NCBI GenBank assembly: GCA_003586115.2
Contig: QVOM02000034.1
Location: 112,532,376-112,596,375, forward strand
Source of the DNA: Salvator merianae
Lineage: Eukaryota > Chordata > Lepidosauria > Squamata > Teiidae
Length of the DNA stretch: 64,000 nucleotides
Reading direction: 5' to 3'
Positions 46,468 through 58,426 of this stretch are shown in pieces. The number at the start of each line of letters is the position of its first letter. Position 1 is the first letter of the stretch. The notes beneath the pieces are model-generated. The model made no database searches, was not told where the DNA came from, and was given only the letters and a program-made list of their open reading frames with translations. The position numbers and the translations under genes are program-made.

Positions 46468-48195
46468 AATACCCCCCCTGCCTGTCAAAAATGCAGCTGG
46501 AGATTCCATGCTGCAATTCTGACAGGTGGAGAGGAGGGATTTCCCATCACCCTCAGAATCAAAGCAGGAGACTTCTCAGCATCAAATCTGGAAGCAAGGT
46601 GTTTGAATACAGGGAATGCCCCCATGGACCATTCTCAAATACACAGAGGGGGCCAATAAGTTCCCTCGAGTGGCCACCAGCAAGAGCTGTTTGAAGAGCT
46701 CTCAGAACTCTTCAGACAGCTCTGCCACAGAAGTGCCATAACAGTGCTTGTGATGGCATGACAGGGATAGAGCACAGCATCCAGATAGATGCCATGCTGT
46801 ACCTCCACATTAAATGGACATCAAGGGGACAGCGTCATGCCAGACAATGAACCCTCAATGCACCATAAAGGTTCCCTGTGGATCCTTCCTATGAGTCACC
46901 CACATCTTTTGGAATCATGTTTTAGAATTCTTCAGAAACACTAGACTTCACACCTTTTTTTTTTAATATTGGACACAAGAAAGGAAGAAATAACATTCTT
47001 GCCCCACACCTCCCATTTCCTGATACCTTACCATTGATTATAATGCCAGAAAAGGCTTCTGTAAAGAAATGGACAGAGACAAAATTGTATTGTACCAAAT
47101 ACTGTGCTTACTATGACTAAGCAGGTTCTATGAGATCCCATGAACCAAAGAGGATGGTTTTCTACCAAGTGAATGTCCCACACAGAAAGCATCTTTAGAT
47201 AACATATAAACAAGTTGAGAAGACTTGAGAGGAAGCCTTAGCAATGTAATCTATCTGATTAAGGAGCCTGACATAATATTGAAAAAGGTGTTGATCTCAT
47301 GTTCCTCTCATCTGTATTACATTTTTGGAAGTAGAAGTGGAAATTGAATACATTTATATGTTTGAAAAAACTCCATTGAAATTGCTAACATGCTAAACTA
47401 ATTCCATATATGAAGGAACTAATAGAAGCTATTATGTGCATGGTGGGTGGCTTTGAATGAAATATAAAACATAACGAGAAACCCACAAATGATAATAATA
47501 TATATATAAAAATTCTTATTCAGTGTATTTCCTTTCAACAGAGAAAAGGGAAAGCAGATTATCTTTGTTTCTGGAAAAAAAAGTCAGATGAGAAAATAGC
47601 AATAAGTTTATTTTATTTACATTATTTTTATTGGTGTTTGGTTAGACTTATATTTTCTTCCTCTGTGCTTTATGCAATACTTTGGTTTAGGATTATCATG
47701 GGTTTGAGGCTGAGGAAGGAGTCTGCCCTTTGAAACTAGCAAGTCGCACATAAAGAACACTACATAAATAATCCAAACAGGTATGAAAGTATGTTGGGGG
47801 CTATCCAATATATTGCTCTAAGCACCACATGTACAACTCTCTATTTACTGGACAGAAGTCATAGGTGTGTGCTAGGTGTATGTAGCTCTTGATTTGGTTT
47901 CAAGACTGCTGCTGGATAACATTATTGGCCCATTCCCAGAAATCTTTTTTTTCTTTTTTAGTTGTTGCAGAGTGTGGGCTTTTCCCGCACAGTGTGGGCT
48001 ATCCCATGCTGCATTGCCCATATCATGCAACTTAACCCACAACGGGCTAGGGTGCTTCTGGCCAGCACAAAAGACTGTCTGCTGGCTAGGGCTCTTTTGG
48101 CTAGGTGCCCAGAAGCACTTCCCAGGTTTTAAAGCAGATTTTAATGGTTTGGGTTGTGGAGAAATCACACCTAAAGGGGAAACACTGTGGCAAAT
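46131..48195. other. Unassigned sequence with (GT)19
   Basis: A dinucleotide run occupies 46425-46463. Otherwise no gene or repeat is recognised. The 47970-48160 region contains short inverted strings ('gcacagtgtgggct') that might be an old element. Confidence 0.45.
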
Positions 48196-48199
48196 ATGG

Positions 48200-48865
48200 A
48201 TTGATTATTTATTTATTTACTTGCATTTTTATCCCGCCCTATACCCAAAGGTCTCAGGGCGGGCTACAACAATTAAAACAACAACAGCAAAAAGCCATAA
48301 AAGGAATGCAATAAAACAGTAGTCTGAAAGTAGGGAGGGAAAGCTGTACTTTTAGCCAAAAACAAGGGTAAATAGGTGTGTCTTTATTTCTCTCCTAAAG
48401 ATGTAAAGTGAAGACCCTTGACACACCTCAGGGGGAAGAGTGTTCCATAGTCTGGGGACCACCACTGAAAAGGTCCTATCTCAGGTGGCCACCTCTTTAG
48501 CTATTGAAGGCGGTGGTAAAAGCAGGAGGGCCTCATCTGCAGATCTTAAGGCACAGGCAGGCTGAAATGGGAGAAGACGCTCCTTTAGGTATTTGCGGCC
48601 CAAGCTATTTAGGGCTTTATAGGTTAAGGTTAATACCTTGAATTGGGCTCGGTAGCAAATTAGCAGCCAGTGCAGTTCTTTTAAAAGCTGTTCCAGTCAG
48701 CAGTCTTGCTGCTGCGTTCTGCACCAGTTGCAGCTTCTGAACCATCTTCAAGGGCAGCTCCATGTAAAGGACATTACAGTAATCCAATCTGGAAGTTATC
48801 AAAGCATGGATTACTGTGGCCAGATTATCTTTGTCCAGAAGGGGTTGTAGTTGGTGAACCAGTCA
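48200..48865 (-). mobile_element. L2/CR1-group LINE, 3' portion
   Basis: The left edge carries the 3' signature in reverse: TTTATTT tail, then 'tttttatcccgcccta' and 'aggtctcagggcggg'. At 48617-48802 the minus strand encodes SRLDYCNVLY and KLQLVQNAAARLLTG, the strongly conserved segment just after the RT domain in L2-type ORF2. The copy is 5'-truncated and has stop codons but is better preserved than the others here. Confidence 0.88.
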
Positions 48866-50150
48866 TAGCTGGAGATATGCTTTATAGCCCTTGTAATCCT
48901 TGTTTTCTGCAGAGTGCTTTTTTCCACACCAAAAGCATGTGCCTTATTTTCATCACTTTCATTTTCATGTTGTGATCATAACTTATTTGTAGAGGTTTTT
49001 GTGGATGTTTGAGGGGAAGGTGAGAAGGCATTTTCTCTTTTTTTCTCCCGACATATCAACTGATTATGTGCAGTGGTGTGCGATTCTGTTTATTATGTGA
49101 ACAGGTCTTTATCAGGGAAATTAGCCTCCAGTTCACAGGGTTTGGGGATCTTTTAGTTATAGGGTTGATTTAATGATGCAACTAGGGAGGAAAAGGGAGA
49201 GTCCAAACTGGAGGTTTCAAAAACCTAAACAATCTTTATCGAATAGTAAGTAAGAAAGATAAAAACACACAATTTCAATAGCAAAAAGGCAAGAAGCCCA
49301 GAAATAGAAAAATGGTCTTTACAGACAGAAGTATAGAGCCTTCTTATCCTGTCACTCAAACTAGATACTTTGTAGAAAATCATAGAACATTCAGAGACTG
49401 CTTATTAATTTAAGGGGATAGGATCTCTGTTTGATTAGAGCTGATAAAACAGCCTGTGTCTTGCAGAGGTGCTTGCAACTTACAGAGGTGGGAGGGTTTG
49501 AAGCAATCCCAGTGCTAATTTTCCCACTGAAGCCCAACACCCAGCTTAAAATAAACTCTCGTCCATGAACTCAGCTGAGTTAAACTGATATCTACAATGA
49601 AGATCAAGATGTTGTGTTCCTCTTCACTACCTGGCAATTAGTCATTTCAAGCACTAACACAAAGAATGAGGGGGGAGAATCAGGGCAAAATTCTCACCCT
49701 TCTAGAATCGCATCATTCCAGTTGATTGTATTCTGAAGTTCAAGGTATAGTGCTACAGTGTAGTGAGGCCCATAGTCCTGCCTAGTTCCCTTGACCCTTA
49801 GGCATTGTACTCCTCTGAGCCTAGTTTACCGAAGAATTACCTACAAGACGGTCCCAAAGTCAGCCTGGCCACTTCTATGTTTCCAGCCCCAGTTGTAGTA
49901 CACAAACTTCTCACACGTTGTCTGTTTGGACCACGACAATTAAGGCTGGGTGATCTATATTAGAATCAATAATATATGGCAAGGCTCTGAAGCAAAATTT
50001 GGATGATTATGTACAGCATAAATCCAAGGGCTTCAGGGTAGCTTTCCCTGAAACACTCCTTTTATTTATTTAATGTTATTGCTGCTGATAGCCTGAAAAA
50101 AACAAAATTCACTCTTTGAATCTTTTTTTTTTTCATATATGTTTGGTGAA
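48866..50150. other. Unassigned sequence
   Basis: No gene is recognised. A moderately structured stretch at 49130-49700 could be an old retroelement (LTR-like), but no paired termini, primer-binding site or coding signature is visible. Confidence 0.4.
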
Positions 50151-50159
50151 AGACAACAA

Positions 50160-50800
50160 AAATATTATTTTTTATCAATTTTATTAAGAATCAAATTATA
50201 AAACTACAATCTCCTAAAAGGGGGGGGGAGCTTAAAAAGATCATACAAGAAAGATTAAATGAAAAGTTAACTCCCAATTTTCTTCTTGTTGACTGTCGGT
50301 TGATTTGTGAGGTCAGCTCCTCTTAGCTTTTTGTTTAGTCTTCTCCTAATGAAAGTTTATTGCTACTCATTCTTCAAAACTTACGCTCAACCATGTCTTT
50401 TTCTGTCTTTTGTTGAAAGTCCATAAAAGATTGACAATTCTTTACAAAAGTTACAATTGTCTTCTCTTAACAAACATGTCAGTTGATCCATCTCTGCCAA
50501 CTCTACTATCTTATAGTCCAATCCTCAATAGTAGGTACCTTTTCCGATTTCCATACTTGTGCATACAGAATTCTTGTTGTAGTAGTCATATATTGGAACA
50601 AAACGTTAACGTTTTCTAATTTCTTGTCAATCAGACCCCAAAGAAACATTTCTGGTTTCAATTATACATATCTTTAAATATCTTTTGAATTATCAAATGC
50701 ATTTCCCAGCAAAATTTATTTGCTTTAGGGACAACACAAGTATAATTAGTGTGCCTCTCCTATATAACTTTCAAATGAAATTTCACACATTCCAGGAAAT
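50160..50800 (-). mobile_element. L1 LINE, end of ORF2 and 3' UTR
   Basis: The minus strand translates, with stops and frameshifts, to PTIEDW (complement of 50518-50535) followed by LAEMDQLTCLLRE and an F-V-K-N-C-Q-S-F-M-D-F-like segment. That is the conserved C-terminus of vertebrate L1 ORF2 (P-T-I-x-E-W ... E-M-x-K-L-T). The A/T-rich 3' UTR with a complement of AATAAA lies at 50170-50215. The copy is 5'-truncated. Confidence 0.72.
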
Positions 50801-50819
50801 TGTATATTTCTCAAACTGC

Positions 50820-51120
50820 TAACCAGGTGGGCATGGAGCAGCTGGACTGCTCCTGGTACACAGGGTGCAAATGCTGCAGGCCATGCTGTCGCACAACTGT
50901 GCAGTTGCGTGCTACATCCCCACTTGCCATGGCAGCAACTGGATGTTTCTGCAGCTGCTGTTATGACAAGGTAGCCAGAATTTGCACTGTGAGTGCTGGA
51001 AGCCCATTTTCAGACTGTTCCAGCCCTTGGAGTGTGGACAGATGCCTCATTATGGGGAGTGTTTCACCTTGGAATGTTTGGATTCAAACATTCCAAGGTG
51101 GAGAGTGCAAAATCACCCAC
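50820..51120 (-). mobile_element. Harbinger-like element fragment, GGGCCTGTTCACACT subfamily
   Basis: In reverse orientation the blocks match 31184-31639: a 'gagcagctggactgctcctgg' like segment, 'ccatggcagcaactggatg', 'gtgctggaagcccattttc', and an inverted pair CCTTGGAATGTTTG / CAAACATTCCAAGG. Termini are absent. It lies just left of the GC-rich element at 51145. Confidence 0.65.
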
Positions 51121-51144
51121 ACAGAGGGAGATTCATTTTACAAT

Positions 51145-51775
51145 GGGCCTTTTCGCACTGAGCCCGGTAGACCGTTCCCAGTAGTTGGCTTCGAACCGGA
51201 GAGGTTGGGGAACGCTCGGTGCCATTCGCACTCCCGGCCAGAGGAACGGACCCGAAGCCGACCAGCAGCGGGAACAGTGCGAATGGCAGCGCTAGTTCGC
51301 TCCCGCACTCCGCACCCACGTCGTGCCCACTTCGCACCTTCTTACCCACTTCGTAACCAGGGGCTCGTTACGAAGCCGGCTCCGTAATGGCAGCTCAGCT
51401 GCCAAGCCCAAAGGGCTATCCTGGGTACGAAGCATCATACCAGGGTACAAAACCTGCGCACCTCGGGTACGAAAACATCGCACCCGGATGTGTAACCTTC
51501 ACACCCCGATGTGAAAACTTCGCACCCCACATGCGTAGCCGCGCCAGCCATGCTCGACGCCGTTGCAAACAGTGCGAACGCACCGTGCCCGATCTTCGCT
51601 CCATCGCACAGGTCGGGATGAAGACAAGCTTTTACTTGTCTTGCCTTATCCAACATCAGGTTCGAATCGGGTACGAAGTGGTTCGGATCGAGTGAGGCTC
51701 GTGCCCATGGCAGTGCGAACGCTCCATTCTAGCAAGCGGACAGGAACATTCCACCGCTACAGTGCGAACAGGCCC
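51145..51775. mobile_element. 631-bp GC-rich Harbinger-like element, TSD AAT
   Basis: The ends GGGCCTTTTCGCACTGAG and CAGTGCGAACAGGCCC are flanked by AAT at 51142-51144 and 51776-51778. It is homologous to 45349-45947 through most of its length, including TCGAACCGGAGAGGTTGG and 'atcttcgctccatcg' blocks and the palindrome at 51621-51642. A region near 51440-51530 carries tandem CGCACC / TTCGCACCC units not present in the first copy. It is CpG-rich. No transposase. Confidence 0.88.
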
Positions 51776-51823
51776 AATGAGTAATATAATGTTCCTGTAT
51801 ATATATAAAAAATCCTGCTGCAC

Positions 51824-52488
51824 TAGCGATATGCTGAACTGGTTTTGTTTAAAAGCAGATCAGAATGCACCAGGCAGGTTCAATACCTAATCAAACCCGC
51901 TCATATTCAAGCGATTCAAATTTGAACTGAACCATGGGTTGTTTGAAAAAAGTGGTTCATTCATTTGAACCCCGTTCCCCTTTTGTACTTCCCCCACAAT
52001 TGTACCTCAGCCTATGCCCATCACACTCAGCCTCCTAGCATCATATCTTGGCCTCCTGCCATTGCACCCTGGCCTCTCACCCTTCCTGACTGAGCACACA
52101 GTTTCCCCCCAATTGTACCCCAGCCTCCCCACATTCTGTTCACTGCTTTATTTTCAATGTGAATTTCCAAGCAACCAATGCTGGACCACAGCAACTAACT
52201 ACACAGAGTTTTTCCAGCCAGTCAGCATGCTTCTGAAGCCTACTAGGTCTTGCAGGAGTGATGGACTATGGTCCTCTACTCCAAGAATGTCTAGGAGGCA
52301 TGAGAAACATGTTGGCCAGCAGGCAAAAAGCTGCATGGCCAATGACTGCAGCTAGGTAGGGGCAGTAGAGAACATAGGTAAGAGAAGCCCTGCCTGATCA
52401 AGCCACAGCCCATCTAGTTCGGCATCCTGTCTCACACAGTGGCCCATCTCACACAGTTGGCAATCTCAACTTGCTGGGGCCCAATAGC

Positions 52489-52521
<33 letters not shown>

Positions 52522-52685
52522 CTAGATGGACAAGGGGGGGCAGGTCATGATGGTGAGACGTCTGAGTGCAACAGTATGAAGCCAAAGTGTGATTCTGCGG
52601 AAAGTTCTAGATCAAACAGTTTGACCTCTGCTTGGTTTGGTTTGCTACAAACTGAATCAGGATTTTACATTCTTGCACATCGCTG
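51824..52685. mobile_element. 862-bp hAT element, 8-bp TSD (7/8)
   Basis: The left end TAGCGATATGCTGAACTGG and the right end TTGCACATCGCTG are eroded TAGGGATGTGCAC-type termini. TGCTGCAC (51816-51823) and TCCTGCAC (52686-52693) differ at one base. The interior contains a (GT)n run (52495-52521) and a foreign repeat piece (52370-52455). No transposase remains. Confidence 0.75.
52370..52455 (+). repeat. Interspersed-repeat fragment inside the hAT element
   Basis: The segment 'agccctgcctgatcaagcc', 'cccatctagttcggcatcc' and 'tctcacacagtggcc' is a phrase I associate with a very common sauropsid repeat. Its family is not assigned. A minus-strand relative ends at 34999. Confidence 0.45.
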
Positions 52686-52693
52686 TCCTGCAC

Positions 52694-53419
52694 AGTTTTT
52701 GTTGCAGAAACTTTGTTGCTGTAATTTTTCTTTCATGACAACACTAAATTAGCATGTTTGATTGCTGTACATGAATGCAATCTGGTCTCTAGTACAGAAT
52801 TTTTCATTTCACTTTAATTTAATCCGAGAAACAGTTATGGCTAAAATTCTGAAGGCTTGGTCTTCCAGAGTTAAGCAAAGCTTTTTATCTCTTTATTCAA
52901 AAACATAGTAAGATCATGCTCTTGAGAATAACAATATTTCAAGAAATTCACTAAACTTTGGTACTAGAATCCTCATGTGAAATAGATAGAACCCAGAATA
53001 TATAAATCTTTTAGAGAAAAAATGCAACAGTGTAGATAATAATACTGTTTTTAATTACCCATTTTAACACTTGCATTGCTATTTCTACTATTTTCATATT
53101 ATGATTCATTACATGTACAAAAAGTAATTAAGTTTTGAGGGGAAATCACGATCTTTGTTTTATAATTAGACATGTAAAATTAATGAAGTTTATGTTCCTG
53201 TGAGGAAATATGTTTGAACATGCAGATGGTTTTTGTTCAAGTGATTTGTTCCTTGTGGATTTATAACATAAGGAAGCTAAAATATGGCACCTTTTTTATA
53301 TGAATACATAATTGTGAAAATCGAATTCCTAGATCTTTTATTTTTAAAAGTCTATTTCAAGGTTGTCATTCCAAGCAAAAACGTGGGACCATCTTAAATA
53401 GAATCCACACTGTCCTCTT
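52694..53419. other. Unassigned AT-rich sequence
   Basis: No gene or repeat is recognised. Confidence 0.5.
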
Positions 53420-53812
53420 AGGTTTTTCTGGGAGTGCAATATTTGCTCAACATGCACACCAAATTAGGAATAGATCCTCCTTTAGTACACAGTGATCCTA
53501 TGGCACCTACACCTGATAGTAGAATCTGCAGACAGGAGTGCTCTATTTGCAGACCAGTTAAACTGCACTACAAATACAGCATGGGCCATGATCCTGCTAG
53601 CTCCGTGCATAAACACAGCAGTGGCAGAAAAGGCCATGACTCATTCCAAAGCCTGGTGACATTTTTCTACACTGTGGAAATGGCTGACTTCTGAGCCATT
53701 TCCAGAACTTGAGAAAATGTCACTAGTATGATGAAATGCCACTGTCGTTTAGTATGGAATGGGAAAGCATTTGAGGCCAGGAGTAGTCTCTGTGGCATGT
53801 GTAGAAAGGCCC
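53420..53812. mobile_element. Probable Harbinger-like element, eroded
   Basis: The right terminus TGTGTAGAAAGGCCC (53799-53813) is a good family end followed by TAA. The left end near 53420 (GGTTTTTCTGGGAGTGC preceded by TTA) is a plausible eroded partner. The interior has an imperfect inverted pair around 'gacatttttctacactgtgg' and 'acttgagaaaatgtcact'. Confidence 0.55.
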
Positions 53813-53814
53813 TA

Positions 53815-54977
53815 AGTGTTCAGAACACACATACGTATTGGAGGATTAAAAGTGTATCAGAATTTGGGGTTTAAAAGTTAAACCTTATTGTGCATGTTGT
53901 TGAAAGCCTATACATACTTGGTATAAAATTTTTGTGTATCAAGGATTATTACATTTGAGTAAATATGCATTGGACTCATTATAAAAATCTTCCCAAAGAA
54001 TTTAATTCAAAAATGTTGGACATGAGAATTCATTCTTCTGTGCACCTGGAGATCTCCTCCCTTCATCTTTCGTTAAGCTAACAAAACATATGCATTCACC
54101 ACAAAAATATTTCAATATGATATTTTTTTCATAACCTAGTTTTGCAAATTGCTTTGTGGGAACTATAAATAAAGATGATGAAGAGTATAGTTGTATGAGT
54201 TGAAATAGCCTCTAGAGAAGTCAAAATGCAGACCAGACACAAATTACAACCTGAGATAGAACAGTAGAGCAATGGAGGGTAAATAAAGATTGGCAGAAAT
54301 TGCAACAGTAAAGTACTTTTTTTTTAAAATAGCTTTTGGAGTTACCAGAATTTAAATAATTACAGACTCATATTACATACATTTAACATCACATTTGGTC
54401 CTCAGCTTCTTTTAACAGAGAGCTGAATTTCATATTATACAGGCATCCCATATTATACAAACAACTCTTTCCCATGCCCATATTTTGGGATCTCAGGTTT
54501 TTAACCCTCCTTGGTCATAGAGTGGCATCAAAGAGATGTTTAGAGTGTCTCTTTGCTCTGGGTGACTACATTTAGCTGATCCCATGTGAACAGGTTGGGC
54601 TGCTATGGGTCTTAGCAAGAAAATCGGTGGGTCATCCACTCTTGTTGAAATACATTTTTTTTAAAAAATCATGTGGCTGGGTTATGCAGTAGGAATACTT
54701 TGGGCTGAAAATTCTGCTCATGACTGCTGTTCAGCATATTGTTATTTAGGGATATGCCAAACACTGATTAAATCCCAGTATCGCACTAGCATGCCGCAGG
54801 GCTTATGGACAGGGCCAACCCTTTTCATCGGAAATGTAATTTTAAAGAAAGTCTGGGAATTCCTGGACTTCTTAAAAAGTTGTAGTGTAGTACCACTGCT
54901 ACTGCTGTCTGACGTAATTTGTGCTTAGAAAACATTTGATCAATATGTGTGCGTGTGCTGTGACACTCAAAACAAAA

Positions 54978-55046
<69 letters not shown>

Positions 55047-55618
55047 GGGCAGTACAGACCCTTTCCCTATTGTTGATTTTGCACCACAGCAAGTTTTTGG
55101 ATGTCAATCCAAGGAACTCCAGAAAGTATTCTTGTGCATATTGTGCCAGTCTGGCAGCCTCTTTTGTGCTGTTGGAGGACAACTCTGTCTTTCTCCTAAA
55201 ACAAAGTTTCTCCACCATGTCTGGATAATCCCTTAATTAGTTTCAAAATCTTTCTATGATTGTTTTGTCCTCAAGAAAAGAGGTGTAACCTCAGATGCCA
55301 GTCAGAGAGACAAGAAATCCCTATGGCAAGGATGCCATGGAGAACTGAGAAGGAAAGGGAAAGAGGAGGTTATGTGTGAGGAAAAACTTTAAGGGAAGAG
55401 TGTTGGGTTTGGGGTTGTGAAGTGTTAAGACAAAAGGCAGAGTTATCTGTGTTCTTGACAAGTACGAATTGCCTCAGGACATGGTTCTGCCAAGCCAAAG
55501 AGTTCAATGCAAGTGGTGGGAGAGAAGATATAAAAGGAAGAGCCCTTGTACACTAGAGACAACAAAGGAACAAGAGAGACTTGGTTCAGTCACTGGCAGG
55601 GGTGGGTGGTACCTGAGA
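53815..55618. other. Unassigned AT-rich sequence with (AAAG)17
   Basis: A tetranucleotide microsatellite of 17 AAAG units is at 54977-55044. Nothing else is recognised apart from a short repeat shared with 63155-63185 at 55580-55618. Confidence 0.5.
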
Positions 55619-55622
55619 TGGA

Positions 55623-56094
55623 GGACCTGTTCACACTTACCAGTCTAGTATGGTATAACAATACCATGATAGGATGGTAAGGACCCTGAGCACTGGCATC
55701 CATCTGCTCCTTAAGTACTGGAACAGTCCTGTAATGGATCACTAGCACTCAAAGTGTGAATGACCTGTCCAGGGCAGGTCCAATTACCATGGCAGGGGCT
55801 GCAGCAATATCCAGTGCACAGCTGGACATTGCCATGGTGACTGGGACTGATGCATGACTGCACAGCCACATCTGTGCTGCCACACCCACTCTCAGCATTT
55901 TCACCTACAAGAGGGTACAAACATGCTCACTAGCTGTTTCTGGTCAAGCTGTGGACAATGTTTTAGTTGTTCATAGCTAGTAGCATCTGGGTGCAGCTGT
56001 GAGTACTCCGGGATGTGGTGGTGGCGGTGGCATGGGGACAGGCCTGTCTAGTGAGCATCTGATCACTTGCTAGCAGGTTAGTGCAAACAGGCCT
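55623..56094. mobile_element. Harbinger-like element, GGGCCTGTTCACACT subfamily
   Basis: The left end GGACCTGTTCACACTTACC and the right end GTTAGTGCAAACAGGCC are complementary with few changes. Interior blocks ('caagctgtggacaatg', 'tagtagcatctgggtgcagc', 'ctggacattgccatgg') define the subfamily. It sits between two halves (55580-55618 and 56105-56235) of another repeat also seen at 63155-63340, so it looks nested. Confidence 0.75.
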
Positions 56095-57148
56095 AGAAAT
56101 ACAGTTAGGCATGTCTGCATTGCTGCTGGGGTTGTACCAGAACAGACAGTATCCCCACCCTCCCAATGCAGGCAGTGCCTCCCATCTCATCCCAGAACAG
56201 AGTAGACCAGGATAGTTGGACTGCTCCAGGCAACTGCGTGGAGGAACAGCTTTATATGCTATTCACATGACTCAGAATTCTAGTGTTAACAAGTGGAAAA
56301 GAAAGAACAGTGAAAGGGTTTCTGTACTCTCTGTCGTGATATCCAGAAACGTTCACAAACACAGCACAGTTCATCTCACCATGGGGATGCATTTTACAGA
56401 AGACAGACAGTTTTATTTTCTGTTTGCATGTGTTCTGTATCTAATGCCGTGTTAATTTCTTGACACGTTGCTTTTCCTTAGTGCTGAGAGTGAGCTCTTT
56501 TTTAATGGAATAAAAGCAACAAGATCTGTTAGACTGCTGAGTGATAACTTTGATTTTGTTTTTCTCTAAAAACCTGCCATCTTAAAATAAATAAATAAAT
56601 AAATAAAAAATCTTGATGTATTAGGAAGTACCAGAATTGCCACCTTTATTTTTCTCTGTTGTCGAGGTGGCCACCACAATCCCCATACTCACAAATGGCG
56701 TGAGCAAGCACACTGCCAGAGTACCTATAGAATGCCTGCACTGGTGTTTCTCTCATCAAAGCTCTGAAAGCAGGTCTGGAGGAAATATGCAATTCTGGTT
56801 GTCACAGCAGCTGGGTAAAGGTCTTACTGGGCCGGACAGTGTGCCAAAAGTCAACATGTTGTGGGCAGCAGCAGGCAGCAGCAGGAAGAGTGAGCTGTCT
56901 CTCTCTGTCTTCAGCTGCCAGAGTGCCATGTGTGAAGACACAACTTATGACTTTGCTCAGTTTTAGCCAAATCATGCATTCATGGTACTTTTCTATAATC
57001 AAAAGGTAAGTGAGCTATTATAAAAGATAAGAAGAGAAACACTCTCTCTGGCCTTTGTATAATTCAGGCAGTAGCTGTTATTCCAGATTCAGTAGCTTTC
57101 TATAGGATGCACCCATTAAAATATTCTCTCATTGGAGAAAGTGGACAC
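56095..57148. other. Unassigned sequence
   Basis: Starts with the right half of a repeat shared with 63240-63340. An (AAAT)n run is at 56587-56606. The 109-codon frame at 56637-56966 has no recognised domain and overlaps minus-strand ORFs. Confidence 0.45.
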
Positions 57149-57151
57149 TAT

Positions 57152-57331
57152 GGCCCTTTCTGCACTTGCACCTATCCCAGATTATATCTCAGAATAGGGA
57201 CCTGCCATCTGCATGCTAGTGCAGACTATGGTAGGCCCTGGGCAAGACCTTTCATAATTTGCACTAGCATGTGGATAGCAGGTCCCTATTCTGAGATATA
57301 ATCCACAATAAGGCCAAGTGCAGAAAGGGCC
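57152..57331. mobile_element. 180-bp palindromic Harbinger-like MITE
   Basis: Perfect terminal complements GGCCCTTTCTGCACTTG and CAAGTGCAGAAAGGGCC, and identical length and layout to 5551-5730, with about eight differences. The immediate flanks TAT and ATA share only AT, so the target duplication is unclear. Confidence 0.88.
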
Positions 57332-58395
57332 ATAACTTGTGATAGAGGAAGCCATTTGATAAAATATTTTAATTACTGCTTCTGGGTAGGTGTGAACCTG
57401 TAGAGGTGTGAGATTTGCACAAAGTGCATGAATAGGGGTAATCTCATGCCCTGCAGTTTGTTCAAGAATTGTGCAGACAAAGCACAATGCAATGTTAAAG
57501 TTGCACATTTTTTAATGGAAATAAGTCGAAACTTAGCATAATCCTGTATGTTTTATCTCTGTCTTTTCCTCTACACAATAATTGGATGTTGAAAGGATTA
57601 CTGAGGGGCTGCTTTTGATCAAGCTAAAGCTCACACAGTTTACATGATACACATCAAAGCAAGTCATTCCAAAAAAAGTTTTTAAAACTGTTTACTCTCT
57701 AGCCTCCTTTAACTACACTGGCTGCCCTGAAAGGAGCATTGGATTGTTTTGAGCCTTTCTGAGTAGCCCTGGTTCCCTGCAGCTCCTGGCATATTGATCC
57801 ACACAAAATGCTCCTTCCCCCTCCCCACAATTTTGCTCACATGCTACATCTATTCTTCTAAGCCTTTCTGCTTTTACCTTTTCCTCCTTTTTTCCATTGG
57901 TTCTTCAGCCAAACTCATGAAGGCACCACTTTTATTTCACACAAAACAAACATTATTCTTCCATTTCTCATGAACCTTACTCTCATTGCAGAAGAAAATG
58001 GAATTGAGAAATGGGCTCACCTGCTTCCAGATGTTGCCTTTTTATGCTGCTATATTTGAATATTCTGGAATAAAGGGCTGGGAGGAAGACAAAGTCCTAG
58101 CTGGCTCCATTCTCTCCTAGGGTATAAGAACTATGGCTGTCCTTGGCTGGGATGAAGGAGAAGACCTGGCTGGCTCTTGCAGCTGGATTTTTGCTGACTC
58201 TGCCCCATCCTTCCCCAAGGTTCTGTGTGATTTTATAATGTATTATTTTGTAATATATGGAATTTTGCAATGTATTATCTTTTGTTCAAGAATCCCAGCC
58301 CAATTAATTTGGGTCCACCTAAGCAGCTGTTATAGTACAGTCTCGATCATGTAGCTGCTTCTTACTTGGCTCAGGAATAAGATTTCAGTTATTAC
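57332..58395. other. Unassigned sequence with a half MITE
   Basis: At 58022-58075 the string CTGCTTCCAGATGTTGCC with 'gctatatttgaatattctgg' is the left half of the 135-bp GGCTGCATCCAGAC MITE. No gene is recognised in the rest. Confidence 0.5.
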
Positions 58396-58426
58396 CTAGA
58401 TGATCCTATTGTTCCTGACTCAGACC

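Noticed and set aside
46426..46694. ORFs starting with alternating Met/Cys/Val residues
   Set aside because: They begin inside the (GT)19 microsatellite, and the repeat creates the open frame.
49130..49700. Possible LTR of an endogenous retroelement
   Set aside because: No second LTR, no TG...CA bounded pair and no coding remnant were found.
50800..51387. 195-codon open frame
   Set aside because: It spans the junction of two different transposon fragments (50820-51120 and the element starting at 51145), so it cannot be a conserved gene.
54947..55228. Lys/Glu-repeat protein ORF
   Set aside because: It is produced by the (AAAG)17 repeat and has no independent support.
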